A DNA stretch of 64,000 bases, from positions 434,001 to 498,000 of the forward strand of contig NZ_JAOVZN010000005.1 of assembly GCF_025717045.1 (NCBI RefSeq). Direction: 5' to 3'. The DNA comes from Flavobacterium sp. SH_e. GTDB lineage: Bacteria; Bacteroidota; Bacteroidia; Flavobacteriales; Flavobacteriaceae. Position 1 is the first letter of the stretch; every line of letters starts with the position of its first letter. A program made the position numbers and the translations under genes. Below the pieces are notes generated by a model. It did no database searches and was not told the DNA's origin. It was given only the letters and a program-made list of their open reading frames with translations. Of the stretch, positions 6,627 through 16,099 are shown piece after piece.

Positions 6627-8036
6627 ATGAACAAATTTGATTTTGGAATTGTAGGACTTGGTGTAATGGGCCGCAACCTACTTTTAAATATCGCCAGCCA
6701 CAACTTCGCGGCTGCAGGTTTAGACTTAGACACCGAAAAAGTTAACTCACTTCAACAAGAAGCTGATTCTGATCATACAATCGAAGCTACTACAGATGTA
6801 AAGCATTTTGTAGAACTTATTCAACAGCCAAGAGCGATTATGTTATTGGTTCCTGCGGGAAAACCAGTTGATAGCGCTATTGCTAGTTTACTTCCTCACT
6901 TAGATAAAGGTGATATCATCATCGACGGTGGAAACACTTATTTTACAGATACTGACAGAAGATTTTTAGAATTATCTGAAAAAGGAATTCACTTTTTCGG
7001 AATGGGAATTTCTGGTGGTGAAAAAGGCGCTCGTTTCGGTCCTGCCATGATGCCAGGTGGAGATCAAAAAGCTTACGAAAGACTTCGCCCTATTTTTGAG
7101 GCAATTGCAGCAAAAGTAGACGGCGAACCTTGCGTAGAATATTTAGGAAATGGTTCTGCTGGAAACTACGTAAAAATGGTTCATAACGGAATCGAATACG
7201 GAATTATGCAATTGATTTCTGAAATTTATGACCTTATGAAAAGAGGTTATAATTTGGATGATGAAACAATTCAGAAAACTTTTGCTGAATGGAACCAAAC
7301 GGATGATTTACGATCATATTTGATTGAAATTACTGGAAACATCTTAAAACAAAAAGATGAAGACGGAACACAATTAATCAACAAAATCTCAGATTGGGCA
7401 AGATCTAAAGGTACAGGAAAATGGACTTCGCAAAACGCGATGGATTTACAAGTTCCTGTTCCAACAATCGACGCGGCGGTTAACATGCGCGATATGTCTA
7501 AAACAAAACCAGAAAGAATTGAAGCGGCTAAGAAATTAGTTTGGAATGCAAGTGAAACTAATGTTCCTCAAAGCGAAGCCATTACAGCTTTAAAATCGTC
7601 TTTGTTCTTCTCTATTGTTGTAACTTATGCACAAGGATTAGCGCAACTTCACACCGCTTCTAAAGAATACAATTACGGATTAAATTTAGAAACGGTTGCT
7701 AAAATCTGGCGTGGCGGATGTATCATTCGTGCAATGATTTTAGAAGATTTCAGAAAAGCATACGTTGCAAAATCAGATTTGCCAAACCTACTTTTAGATG
7801 GTGGAATCGCTTCGAAATTAACAGAAAACCAAGCAGGAATGAGAGCTGTGATTCAGTTCGCAGTTCAACAAGGATTGCCGGTTGCAGGATTAATGAACTC
7901 GTTAGCTTATTTTGACGCTTACCGTTCTGCAAATCTGCCAACAAACCTAATTCAGGCGCAACGTGACTATTTTGGAGCGCACACTTACGAACGTATCGAT
8001 AAAGAAGGCGTTTTCCATACACAATGGGCTGAATAA
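6627..8036 (+). CDS. gnd: 6-phosphogluconate dehydrogenase, decarboxylating
   Basis: A 469-residue enzyme from ATG 6627, matching the usual 468-470. A TTG nine bases upstream would add only three residues and is rejected. The Rossmann motif GLGVMG (10-15) binds NADP; DGGNTYF, the GISGGEKGARFGPAMMPGG block and the catalytic Lys/His region (GNYVKMVHNGIEYG) are all present, as is the C-terminal tail reaching the neighbouring subunit. It oxidises 6-phosphogluconate to ribulose 5-phosphate, CO2 and NADPH. It is the first gene of gnd-zwf-pgl, with 29 nt to zwf. This order places the last step of the oxidative pathway first in the operon. Confidence 0.97.
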   Translation: MNKFDFGIVGLGVMGRNLLLNIASHNFAAAGLDLDTEKVNSLQQEADSDHTIEATTDVKHFVELIQQPRAIMLLVPAGKPVDSAIASLLPHLDKGDIIIDGGNTYFTDTDRRFLELSEKGIHFFGMGISGGEKGARFGPAMMPGGDQKAYERLRPIFEAIAAKVDGEPCVEYLGNGSAGNYVKMVHNGIEYGIMQLISEIYDLMKRGYNLDDETIQKTFAEWNQTDDLRSYLIEITGNILKQKDEDGTQLINKISDWARSKGTGKWTSQNAMDLQVPVPTIDAAVNMRDMSKTKPERIEAAKKLVWNASETNVPQSEAITALKSSLFFSIVVTYAQGLAQLHTASKEYNYGLNLETVAKIWRGGCIIRAMILEDFRKAYVAKSDLPNLLLDGGIASKLTENQAGMRAVIQFAVQQGLPVAGLMNSLAYFDAYRSANLPTNLIQAQRDYFGAHTYERIDKEGVFHTQWAE

Positions 8037-8065
8037 ACAATTAAAGCAACACAACTACAACCACA

Positions 8066-9604
8066 ATGACTAAAAATAAACTAAAGAATCCAACAATCAT
8101 TGTTATTTTTGGAGGAACTGGGGATCTAGCAAAGAGAAAGCTCTTCCCCGCTTTTCAAAATCTGTATCTTGACGGACGTATGTCTGAAAAGTTTCAGATT
8201 ATCGCTCTTGGAAGAGCTGAAAAAACCAATGAAGATTTTCGCGCTTATGTTTTAGAAAACCTGAATCTTTTCTCAAGAAAAAAAGGACTTTCTGATGCAG
8301 AAACAGAAAAATTTCTTTCGCACATCACTTACCACAGTCTTGATATTGACAAAGAAGAATCATATATCGGGTTGAACGAGAAGATCAATAATTTTGATTT
8401 GGCTTTTGGCGAACGCGCTAATCGTCTTTTCTATCTTTCAATTACGCCTTCTTTCATTTCAACGATTTCAAGCAATATTAAGAAGATCGGACTTGCTGCA
8501 AATCCGAAACAAGATCGTATTATTATTGAAAAACCTTTTGGTTACGATAAAACTTCTGCAATTGAATTGAATGAAATGCTTTCGCAAACTTTCAAAGAAG
8601 AGCAGATTTATAGAATTGACCATTATTTAGGTAAAGAAACTGTTCAGAATATCTTGGCTTTCCGTTTTGGAAACTCGATGTTTGAACCTTTATGGAGCCG
8701 TAACTTTATTGATTTCGTACAAATTACCGTTGCAGAAGAAGTCGGCGTTGAAGAACGAGGCGGATTCTACGAAGGTGTTGGAGCATTAAAAGATATGATT
8801 CAGAATCACTTGCTTCAAATTTTATGTATGACGGCTATGGAAGCACCTGCATCATTAAATGCAGATGATATCCGTAATCGAAAAGCAGACGTTTTAAAAT
8901 CAATTCGCCGTATTAAACCAGACGAAGTAGATCATTATATTGTACGTGGTCAATACGATGCTGGTGAAATAAAAGGCGTTCCAGTTCCAGGTTATCGTCA
9001 AGACAAAGGCATTGCACCAGATTCTAATACAGAAACTTATGTAGCCATGAAGATTTATCTGGACAACTGGAGATGGCAGGGAATTCCGTTTTATTTGCGT
9101 TCTGGAAAAAGAATGGAAGAAAAACAATCTTCGATCATTATTCAGTTTAAACCAGTTCCGCATTCTTCATTTTCATATGGAAAAGAAGGTATGACACCAA
9201 ATAGATTGATTATTAATATCCAACCTTCAATGGATATTAAACTACAATTTATGACCAAAAAACCAGGTTTATCAATGTCTTTAAGACCTGCTGAAATGGT
9301 CTTTGATTATTTTGCTTGTTCAACAATGTCGCCAGAAGCATACGAAACATTGATTGCAGATGCATTATTAGGCGATCCTACTTTATTTATGCGTTGGGAT
9401 CAAGTGGAAGAAGCTTGGGACGCAATTGATACCATTCAACAAGTTTGGAAAACGACTGCACCTAAGAATTTCCCAAATTACAAAGCAGGAAGTTGGGGAC
9501 CAGAAGAAGCAGACGAATTGTTAGCACGTCAAGGACATAAATGGATTCCGAATACACAAACAAAAAAAAAAGAAGAAGTTTTAAATGATACAGATTTACA
9601 ATAA
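8066..9604 (+). CDS. zwf: Glucose-6-phosphate 1-dehydrogenase
   Basis: 512 residues, near the normal length. It has nucleotide-binding GGTGDLAKRK (16-25), EKPFG (155-159), and the active-site signature RIDHYLGKE (183-191, catalytic His around 186-187). It converts glucose 6-phosphate to 6-phosphogluconolactone with NADP reduction, in the cytosol. Its last 20 nt overlap the start of pgl, implying translational coupling. The C-terminal tail is Lys/Glu-rich (QTKKKEEVLNDTDLQ). Confidence 0.97.
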   Translation: MTKNKLKNPTIIVIFGGTGDLAKRKLFPAFQNLYLDGRMSEKFQIIALGRAEKTNEDFRAYVLENLNLFSRKKGLSDAETEKFLSHITYHSLDIDKEESYIGLNEKINNFDLAFGERANRLFYLSITPSFISTISSNIKKIGLAANPKQDRIIIEKPFGYDKTSAIELNEMLSQTFKEEQIYRIDHYLGKETVQNILAFRFGNSMFEPLWSRNFIDFVQITVAEEVGVEERGGFYEGVGALKDMIQNHLLQILCMTAMEAPASLNADDIRNRKADVLKSIRRIKPDEVDHYIVRGQYDAGEIKGVPVPGYRQDKGIAPDSNTETYVAMKIYLDNWRWQGIPFYLRSGKRMEEKQSSIIIQFKPVPHSSFSYGKEGMTPNRLIINIQPSMDIKLQFMTKKPGLSMSLRPAEMVFDYFACSTMSPEAYETLIADALLGDPTLFMRWDQVEEAWDAIDTIQQVWKTTAPKNFPNYKAGSWGPEEADELLARQGHKWIPNTQTKKKEEVLNDTDLQ

Positions 9605-10301
9605 TACAGAAGAAATCAATACAGTTGCGGCAGATCTATTCGTAGAATCAGCTCAGAAAGCAATTGCTGCAAATGGCAAATTTACAGCGGTTCTTACAGG
9701 AGGTTCTTCTCCGTCAGGAATCTATAAATTATTAGCTTCTGATGCTTACAAAAACAAAATAGACTGGAGTAAAGTTTATATTTTTTGGGGAGACGAAAGA
9801 TGGGTTCCGCTAAATGATGATTTGAGTAATGCTAAAATGTCTTATTCAACGTTATTGAGCCACGTTCCTATTCCGCAAGAAAACATTTTTGAAATGTATA
9901 AAGACGGTGTTACACCAGAAGAATATTCCGCTGAATATGAAAAATCAATCAGAACTGTTTTAGGTGAAGAAGGTAAATTTGACCTTATTTTATTGGGTAT
10001 GGGAGATGACGGACATACGGCTTCTCTTTTCCCAGGCGAAGCGGTTTTAGAAGAACAAACCAAATGGGTTGATGCTTATTATTTAGCTCCGCAAAAAATG
10101 CACCGTATTACACTTACTGCACCATTAATCAACAAAGCAGAAAAAATTGTGGTCGTAGCTTTTGGAGAAAAGAAAGTACACGCTTTGAAAGAAGTTACAA
10201 CTGGAGAGTTTAATCCAACTTTATATCCAATGCAATTGATTAAACCAGTTTCTGGAGATTTATTGTTTTTGGTAGATAAAGTTGCGGCTGGACAGAATTA
10301 A
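9585..10301 (+). CDS. pgl: 6-phosphogluconolactonase
   Basis: 238 residues of the DevB/SOL glucosamine-6-phosphate isomerase-like family. It has the substrate-binding GGSSPSGIY loop, FWGDERWVP, and MGDDGHTASLFPG. It hydrolyses 6-phosphogluconolactone to 6-phosphogluconate, the step between Zwf and Gnd. The start overlaps zwf by 20 nt. The operon closes with a strong terminator 27 nt after its stop. Confidence 0.95.
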   Translation: MIQIYNNTEEINTVAADLFVESAQKAIAANGKFTAVLTGGSSPSGIYKLLASDAYKNKIDWSKVYIFWGDERWVPLNDDLSNAKMSYSTLLSHVPIPQENIFEMYKDGVTPEEYSAEYEKSIRTVLGEEGKFDLILLGMGDDGHTASLFPGEAVLEEQTKWVDAYYLAPQKMHRITLTAPLINKAEKIVVVAFGEKKVHALKEVTTGEFNPTLYPMQLIKPVSGDLLFLVDKVAAGQN

Positions 10302-10327
10302 GAAACTGTTTCTATAATTTATAGAAT

Positions 10328-10366
10328 GAAAGGTTTATACTTTACAGGTATAAACCTTTTTCTTTT
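10328..10366 (+). terminator. Intrinsic terminator of gnd-zwf-pgl
   Basis: A perfect 12-bp stem (10328-10339 with 10347-10358, AAAGGTTTATAC) with a 7-nt loop is followed by a T-rich tail. Confidence 0.85.
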
Positions 10367-10401
10367 AATATTATTTAAAATTCGAAGTTGCGTACTCTTA
10401 T

Positions 10402-10761
10402 TTAATTCTCCATCAACTCAATATCCATTGTTTTAATCAAACCGTTTTCAAAAGTATAAACATGTTTTACAAATCCGTCAAACATCAAATTGCCTTGAAG
10501 ATCTTTTACATTTTGATGCACTTTTACTTCTAGACTTCCATTTTCTCTTTCATCAAAACCAACAGGCTCCACTATCGGATTAATTTCTGTCCATTGTCTC
10601 GTCCAATATTGACGGATTTCATCGTGACCGCTTATATATCCGCCTTCCCAAGCTTTTGACCATTGTACATCTTCTTGCATGGTTGATAAACAGTTGTCGA
10701 TATTTCTTTCGTTAAAAGCATTGTAAGCTTTTTCTATTACGTGTTCAAATTGATTTGACAT
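10402..10761 (-). CDS. SnoaL-like / NTF2-fold protein
   Basis: 119 residues with the pattern of a SnoaL-like (NTF2) domain: N-terminal helix with YNAFNERNIDNCLSTM, then DVQWSKAWEGG, a helix GHDEIRQYWTRQW, and the strand pattern EVKVHQNV...VKHVYTFENGLIKTMDI. This cone-shaped fold binds small hydrophobic ligands or acts as an isomerase or cyclase; most bacterial stand-alone members have no known substrate. It is monocistronic and convergent with pgl. Confidence 0.75.
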   Translation of the reverse strand: MSNQFEHVIEKAYNAFNERNIDNCLSTMQEDVQWSKAWEGGYISGHDEIRQYWTRQWTEINPIVEPVGFDERENGSLEVKVHQNVKDLQGNLMFDGFVKHVYTFENGLIKTMDIELMEN

Positions 10762-10927
10762 AGTGTGTTTATTTTAATTAGTTTCATAAAAGCAAGATAG
10801 AAATTATAACTTTTTAATAAAAATCTCTATAAAAAAGAAAACCCTAAAAACCAACTTCGATTATTATCAAACTTTTAATTTTAAATGGTTTTTAGAAAAT
10901 TTTAAGAAACCTTACTTTTCAAATTGC

Positions 10928-10935
10928 TATATTTG
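10928..10935 (+). promoter_or_regulatory. -7 element (TATATTTG) before the small exported protein
   Basis: TATATTTG fits TAnnTTTG; the start codon at 10997 is about 60 nt downstream. It probably drives the following gene, and perhaps the efflux operon. Confidence 0.45.
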
Positions 10936-10996
10936 GCGCACTTTAAGCAAGTATACGCCGTCTTTTAAGAAACAAAACAACTCCTGATTGCTGTAA

Positions 10997-11356
10997 ATGA
11001 AACCTGTAAAGTTCATATATATCGTTTTACTTTCGTTGCTCTCTTTTTTTAGAGGCACCGAGACGTATCAGCCGATTTATAACATCAGCAACTGTATTAC
11101 TTTAGATAGCGTTGCGGCAGACGACACGCAGATTTTTTCTTCCGACTTTTCTTCTTCTAAAAATCTAGAAGTTCATTATAAGCTCAAAAAGAAAATGAAA
11201 TGCAGAGCAACTACTTTAGAACAAAGTACAATCAGAGCTCCGTATCTCAGCAATTTGGTTAATTTCAAGCTTTATAAAGAAAGCTTAATTTATGGTATAG
11301 CTTCAATATACCATATCGAAAGACATCCTCATCTTCACTTATACCAACTTTTCTAG
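10997..11356 (+). CDS. Small exported hypothetical protein, 119 aa
   Basis: It begins with a hydrophobic segment (FIYIVLLSLLSFF, residues 5-17) resembling a signal peptide or anchor. The remainder is Ser/Thr-rich, then basic (KLKKKMKCR), with a His-rich end (YHIERHPHLHLYQLF) that could bind metal. No family is recognised. It precedes the RND pump genes in the same direction but 239 nt away, so the association is only positional. The AT-rich composition matches its neighbours. The hydrophobic start and upstream promoter favour a real gene. Confidence 0.5.
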   Translation: MKPVKFIYIVLLSLLSFFRGTETYQPIYNISNCITLDSVAADDTQIFSSDFSSSKNLEVHYKLKKKMKCRATTLEQSTIRAPYLSNLVNFKLYKESLIYGIASIYHIERHPHLHLYQLF

Positions 11357-11539
11357 GCTTTAATTTTTTGACGTTTTTATATTTCCAAGTTCTGGAACAA
11401 TTTCTCATTTATCTAATGTGAGTAATTTGATATTGCTATAAAAACATTCCTAAAACGGTACTTTTCTAAACAGAGAAGCATCCGAATTCATTTTTATTTT
11501 CTGTTTAGACTGTTGTCGAAAACAAAATCCAAATTCATA

Positions 11540-11565
11540 CTCCCGATATTTTAATATTAAGGGAG
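11540..11565. promoter_or_regulatory. Palindrome upstream of the efflux operon
   Basis: CTCCC (11540-11544) and GGGAG (11561-11565) enclose a second inverted pair ATATT/AATAT. The interval 11357-11595 otherwise has no recognisable gene. The palindrome may be an operator or an mRNA hairpin 30 nt before the adaptor gene. Confidence 0.3.
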
Positions 11566-11595
11566 CATATCTATTTATTCAAAAATTTAAACCTA

Positions 11596-12690
11596 ATGAT
11601 GAGCATTTATAAAAATCCATTCCTTTTATGCACCTTGGCTTTATTCGTTTTAGTCTCGTGCGGAGATAAAGCAAAAAAAGATTCAAACAACATAAAAACG
11701 GTTCCTGTTTATAAGGTAACTCTAAAAGACACCATAGTTTCGAGCAAATTTGTTGCCGATGTACATGCTAAAAACAATGTAGAAATTCACGTTCGTATTC
11801 CTGGTTTGCTAGATAAAGTTTACGTAAGTGAAGGACAAAAAGTAAAAAAAGGACAAATCCTTTTCAAAATAAGCGACGTTGAACTTCAGATTCAACTCTT
11901 AAAAGCCGAAGCCATTTACAAAAGTGCTAAAGCCGATTTGAGAATTGCAACTGTCGAATTGGAACAAGCGCAAACCTTATTCAATAAAAAAGTAATTGCA
12001 GACAAAGAATTAGAATTATCTAAAGCAAAACATGAAGCCGCATCCGCGAAAGTAGCACACGCCGTTGCAGAGAAAAAAGCAATTAATCAGCAAATTAGTT
12101 TTACCACAATCCGCGCACCATTTGACGGAACCGTTGATAGAATTCCGTTTAAAGAAGGAAGTTTAATTGAAAACGGTTCATTGTTAACTACTGTTTCTCA
12201 GTTAGATGACGTTTACGCTTATTTCTCAATTCCTGAGAATACTTATTTCCAGATGATGGAAGACAAGACCTTAAATACGCAAGGCGATATCAAATTAATA
12301 TTACCAAACGGACTAGTTTATGACCAAAAAGGAGAATTAAGAACCGCCGACGGAGAAATCGACAGAGAAACCGGTTCTATTCAATACAAAGCAAAATTTC
12401 ACAATCCCCAAGGTTTTATCAAACACGGAACTTCTGGTAAACTAATTATTTCAGAACCAAAAACCAATGCGATTTTAATTCCGCAAAAAGCAGTTTTTTC
12501 TATTCAGGACAAACAATATGTATTTGTGGTAAAAAAAGATGGAGTAGTTAAAATGACAAATGTTACAATTGAAACCACTCTTGATGATGTTTACATTCTA
12601 AATGAAGGTTTAAAAAGAGACGACCTAATTGTAGAAGAAGGCACGCAATCATTGAGAGACGGCGATAAAATCAACATCAAACAAATGTAG
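11596..12690 (+). CDS. RND efflux periplasmic adaptor (membrane fusion lipoprotein)
   Basis: 364 residues. The N-terminal lipoprotein signal has lipobox LVSC at about 20-23, so the protein is probably anchored to the inner membrane. The barrel-sandwich (lipoyl-like) halves are split by a long alpha-hairpin (about 85-165, Ala/Lys/Glu-rich), followed by a beta-barrel and a membrane-proximal domain. TIRAPFDGTVDRIPFKEGSLI is the typical re-entry to the lipoyl half. In AcrA/MexA pumps this part links permease to outer-membrane channel. It is followed by the permease at 50 nt and a TolC-like gene, giving a complete tripartite set. Confidence 0.93.
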   Translation: MMSIYKNPFLLCTLALFVLVSCGDKAKKDSNNIKTVPVYKVTLKDTIVSSKFVADVHAKNNVEIHVRIPGLLDKVYVSEGQKVKKGQILFKISDVELQIQLLKAEAIYKSAKADLRIATVELEQAQTLFNKKVIADKELELSKAKHEAASAKVAHAVAEKKAINQQISFTTIRAPFDGTVDRIPFKEGSLIENGSLLTTVSQLDDVYAYFSIPENTYFQMMEDKTLNTQGDIKLILPNGLVYDQKGELRTADGEIDRETGSIQYKAKFHNPQGFIKHGTSGKLIISEPKTNAILIPQKAVFSIQDKQYVFVVKKDGVVKMTNVTIETTLDDVYILNEGLKRDDLIVEEGTQSLRDGDKINIKQM

Positions 12691-12740
12691 TTTATCGACT
12701 TGTAAAACAGTTATTTAATTATTGATCTAAAAAAATAAAA

Positions 12741-15700
12741 ATGATAGAGTTATTTATCAGAAGGAAAATATTGTCATTAATCATCTCGGTTATGATAGTC
12801 CTTCTGGGATTGCTGGCGTTGTTTCAGCTCCCTATTACCCAATTCCCAGATATTGTACCACCGTCTGTAACCGTTACAGCAAAATATACAGGAGCAAATG
12901 CAGAGGTTTCAGCCAATGCTGTTGCCCTTCCGCTCGAAAGAGCCATAAATGGAGTTCCTGGAATGACCTATATGTCAACCGTAACTTCAAACGACGGTTT
13001 AACCTTAATTCAGGTTTTCTTTGAAGTAGGAACCGATCCCGATTTGGCGGCTGTAAACGTTCAGAACAGGGTTACTACAATTTTGGATGAACTTCCAGAA
13101 GAGGTAATTCGTGCCGGAGTTACAACCGAAAAAGAGGTAAATAGTATGTTGATGTATTTGAACATTACAAGTACCGACAAGACTCAAGATGAGCAGTTTA
13201 TCTTCAATTTTACGGATATTAATATTCTTCAGGAATTAAAACGTATTGATGGAGTTGGACGTGCTGAAATTATGGGACAAAAAGAATATTCGATGCGTGT
13301 CTGGTTAGATCCAGAAAAAATGCTTTCGTATAATATTTCGGCAAATGAAGTGATTAATTCGCTTCAAAAACAAAACATTTCTGCCGCTCCAGGAAAAGTT
13401 GGCGAAGGTTCTGGACAAATGAACAATCAATTGCAGTACGTAATCAAATACGGCGGAAAATTCTTTGAACCTAAACAATATGAAGAAATTCCTTTAAGAG
13501 CCAATGCTGACGGAACGATTTTAAGACTTAAAGACATTTCTAAAATCGAATTTGGTGCGATGAGTTACGGAATGGTTTCTAAAACCGACGGAAAACCTTC
13601 TGCATCAATCATGTTGAAACAACGTCCAGGTTCGAATGCATCTGAAGTAATTGCGAGTGTAAAAGAAAAAATGGCCGAATTGAAAGGTTCTTCTTTTCCT
13701 CCTGGAATGGAATTTAATATTGCTTATGACGTTTCCCGTTTCCTTGACGCTTCGATTCATGAAGTTTTAAGAACGTTAGTTGAAGCTTTTATTTTAGTAG
13801 CATTTGTCGTTTTTCTTTTTCTTCAAGATTGGAGATCGACATTAATTCCAGTTTTAGCTGTTCCGGTCGCACTTATTGGTTCGTTTACTTTCATGTCTAT
13901 GATGGGATTTTCAATCAACTTATTGACACTTTTCGCATTAGTACTTTCTATCGGAATTGTGGTCGATAACGCTATTGTTGTTGTCGAAGCTGTTCACGTA
14001 AAAATCTCCGAAGAACATATGTCGCCAATGGATGCAACAATTAGCGCTATGAAAGAAATTACTGGTGCCGTTATTGCAATTACGATTGTAATGGCTGCGG
14101 TATTTATTCCAGTTGCTTTCTTGAGCGGTCCGGTTGGAGTTTTCTACAGGCAGTTTTCTTTGACAATGGCAATTAGTATTGTCATTTCTGGAATTAATGC
14201 GCTTACCCTTACTCCTGCTCTTTGTGCTATTATGCTGAAAGCGCACGATCCGAATAAAGAGAAAAAATCACTTTTAGACCGTTTCTTCCATAGATTCAAT
14301 AATTGGTTTGATAATATTACTTCGAAATATATCAAAGTATTAGTAAAATTTGCCGATCGTAATACCGTTACAGTTGGTTTATTGGTTCTGTTTTGTGTTT
14401 TAACTTGGGGAACAACTAAATTCTTAGCATCAGGATTTATTCCGACAGAAGATCAAGGAATGGTTTACGTAAGCGTTACAACACCACAAGGTGCAACGGT
14501 AGAACGTACTGAAAAAGCTTTAGACGAAGTAACACGAATTGCAAAAGAAATTAAAGGTGTAGATAACGTTACCACTCTTGCGGGATACAGTATTGTTACT
14601 GAAATCGCTGGAGCTTCGTACGGAATGGGAATGATCAACCTAAAAGACTGGAGCGAACGCGATATTTCGGTAACCGAATTCATGGCAGAACTTACCGAAA
14701 AAACCAAAAACATTACCGATGCACAAATCGAGATTTTTGCACCGCCAACTGTTCCTGGTTTTGGTAATACGAGTGGTTTTGAGCTTCGTTTATTGGATAA
14801 ATCTGGAGGAAGCATCACAAATACAGATAAAGTGACCAAAGAATTCATAAAAGAATTAAATGCTTCGCCAGAAATTCAGAATTCTTTCTCGAGTTTTGAC
14901 GCTACTTTCCCGCAGTATTTAATTCATATTGATTATGATTTGGCAGCTAAAAAAGGAATTTCGGTAGACAATGCCATGAGCACTTTGCAGACGATGTTAG
15001 GTTCTTTTTATGCAACCAACTTTATCCGTTTTTCTCAAATGTATAAAGTTATGGTTCAAGCAAGTCCGCAATTCCGTCAAAATCCAGAAAGTATTTTGGA
15101 TATGTATTTGAAGAATGAAGCAGGCGAAATGGTTCCGTTTTCAACTTTCATCAAGCTAGAAAGAGTTTACGGTCCAGAGGTTTTAACGCGTTACAACATG
15201 TACATGTCGGCTATGATTAACGGTGAACCTGCCGAAGGATATAGCTCTGGAGATGCCATTGCCGCTGTTGAAAAAATTGCTGCAGAAAAACTCCCAAGCC
15301 GTTTTGAATTAGAATGGTCTGGTATGACGCGTGAGGAAATTTTATCAGGAAATCAGACAATCTACATTTTTGCGCTTTGTATACTATTTGTATACTTATT
15401 ATTGGCTGCGCAATATGAAAGTTTGTTGCTTCCATTCCCAGTATTATTAAGTCTTCCTGTTGGAGTTTTCGGTTCTTACATCGCGCTTGTAATGGTCGGA
15501 CTGGACAATAATATTTATGCTCAAGTAGCACTCGTCATGCTGATTGGTCTGCTCGCCAAAAACGCCATTCTGATTGTAGAATTTGCCATGGCACAGAACA
15601 AACTCGGGCGAGACATTATCGAAGCCGCGATTGAAGGAGCCAGACTTCGTTTCCGCCCTATTTTAATGACTTCATTTGCCTTTATTTCAGGATTGATTCC

Positions 15701-15857
15701 GTTGTGTATCGCTTCTGGTGCGGGTGCAATTGGTAACCGTTCAATCGGGACAGCAGCTGCGGGTGGAATGTTAATCGGAACCGTGTTTGGTCTTTTGATT
15801 ATTCCTGGACTTTACATACTGTTTGCGAAATTGGAAAAACGAGTAAACAAATCTTAA
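12741..15857 (+). CDS. RND efflux permease, AcrB/HAE1 type
   Basis: 1038 residues, the standard HAE1 length. TM1 is at the N-terminus (11-30), followed by a large periplasmic loop, TM2-6 (about 340-500), a second loop, and TM7-12 to the end. The PS motif near 41 (VPPSVTVTA) is typical of HAE1. The proton-relay segment of TM4 reads VVDNAIVVVE: Asp409 is kept, but the second Asp of AcrB (Asp408) is Asn410. TM10 keeps the relay Lys (LLAKNAILIVE). The pump exports amphiphilic compounds using the proton gradient; substrates cannot be told from sequence. Operon partners are the adaptor upstream and TolC-like channel downstream. Confidence 0.95.
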   Translation: MIELFIRRKILSLIISVMIVLLGLLALFQLPITQFPDIVPPSVTVTAKYTGANAEVSANAVALPLERAINGVPGMTYMSTVTSNDGLTLIQVFFEVGTDPDLAAVNVQNRVTTILDELPEEVIRAGVTTEKEVNSMLMYLNITSTDKTQDEQFIFNFTDINILQELKRIDGVGRAEIMGQKEYSMRVWLDPEKMLSYNISANEVINSLQKQNISAAPGKVGEGSGQMNNQLQYVIKYGGKFFEPKQYEEIPLRANADGTILRLKDISKIEFGAMSYGMVSKTDGKPSASIMLKQRPGSNASEVIASVKEKMAELKGSSFPPGMEFNIAYDVSRFLDASIHEVLRTLVEAFILVAFVVFLFLQDWRSTLIPVLAVPVALIGSFTFMSMMGFSINLLTLFALVLSIGIVVDNAIVVVEAVHVKISEEHMSPMDATISAMKEITGAVIAITIVMAAVFIPVAFLSGPVGVFYRQFSLTMAISIVISGINALTLTPALCAIMLKAHDPNKEKKSLLDRFFHRFNNWFDNITSKYIKVLVKFADRNTVTVGLLVLFCVLTWGTTKFLASGFIPTEDQGMVYVSVTTPQGATVERTEKALDEVTRIAKEIKGVDNVTTLAGYSIVTEIAGASYGMGMINLKDWSERDISVTEFMAELTEKTKNITDAQIEIFAPPTVPGFGNTSGFELRLLDKSGGSITNTDKVTKEFIKELNASPEIQNSFSSFDATFPQYLIHIDYDLAAKKGISVDNAMSTLQTMLGSFYATNFIRFSQMYKVMVQASPQFRQNPESILDMYLKNEAGEMVPFSTFIKLERVYGPEVLTRYNMYMSAMINGEPAEGYSSGDAIAAVEKIAAEKLPSRFELEWSGMTREEILSGNQTIYIFALCILFVYLLLAAQYESLLLPFPVLLSLPVGVFGSYIALVMVGLDNNIYAQVALVMLIGLLAKNAILIVEFAMAQNKLGRDIIEAAIEGARLRFRPILMTSFAFISGLIPLCIASGAGAIGNRSIGTAAAGGMLIGTVFGLLIIPGLYILFAKLEKRVNKS

Positions 15858-15870
15858 TGTACAATTTTTA

Positions 15871-16055
15871 AACACATAGAATCATAGGATTTGGAAAGCG
15901 TGGAAAGGCGTTTCACTTAGCTTAAATAAACATAGCTGTATGGTAATCAGCAATCCCAAAGTTGAAACTTTGGACTATGTTCATTCAGCTATGTGTTAGA
16001 AACTAGTTTCTTTCAACTCCCTTTTGAGAATAAAAAATCTATGTTTCTATGTGTT
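15871..16055. repeat. Palindromic intergenic element A between permease and TolC-like gene
   Basis: Ends form an inverted repeat of 17 bp with one mismatch (AACACATAGAATCATAG, 15871-15887, versus 16039-16055). An inner pair AACATAGCTG/CAGCTATGTG and a short AAGTTGAAACTT hairpin give the whole 185 bp a nested stem-loop. There is no ORF inside. It is MITE/REP-like and could modulate expression of the channel gene relative to the permease. Confidence 0.6.
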
Positions 16056-16099
16056 AAAATAAAAATTTAGACAAAAGATTGAACAAATAAAATTAAACA

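Noticed and set aside
13938..14246. Antisense frame of 102 codons inside the RND permease gene
   Set aside because: Opposite-strand shadow of a strongly conserved gene; its composition is the mirror of membrane-helix codons.
14465..14848. Antisense frame of 127 codons inside the RND permease gene
   Set aside because: Shadow of the permease; no own start signals.
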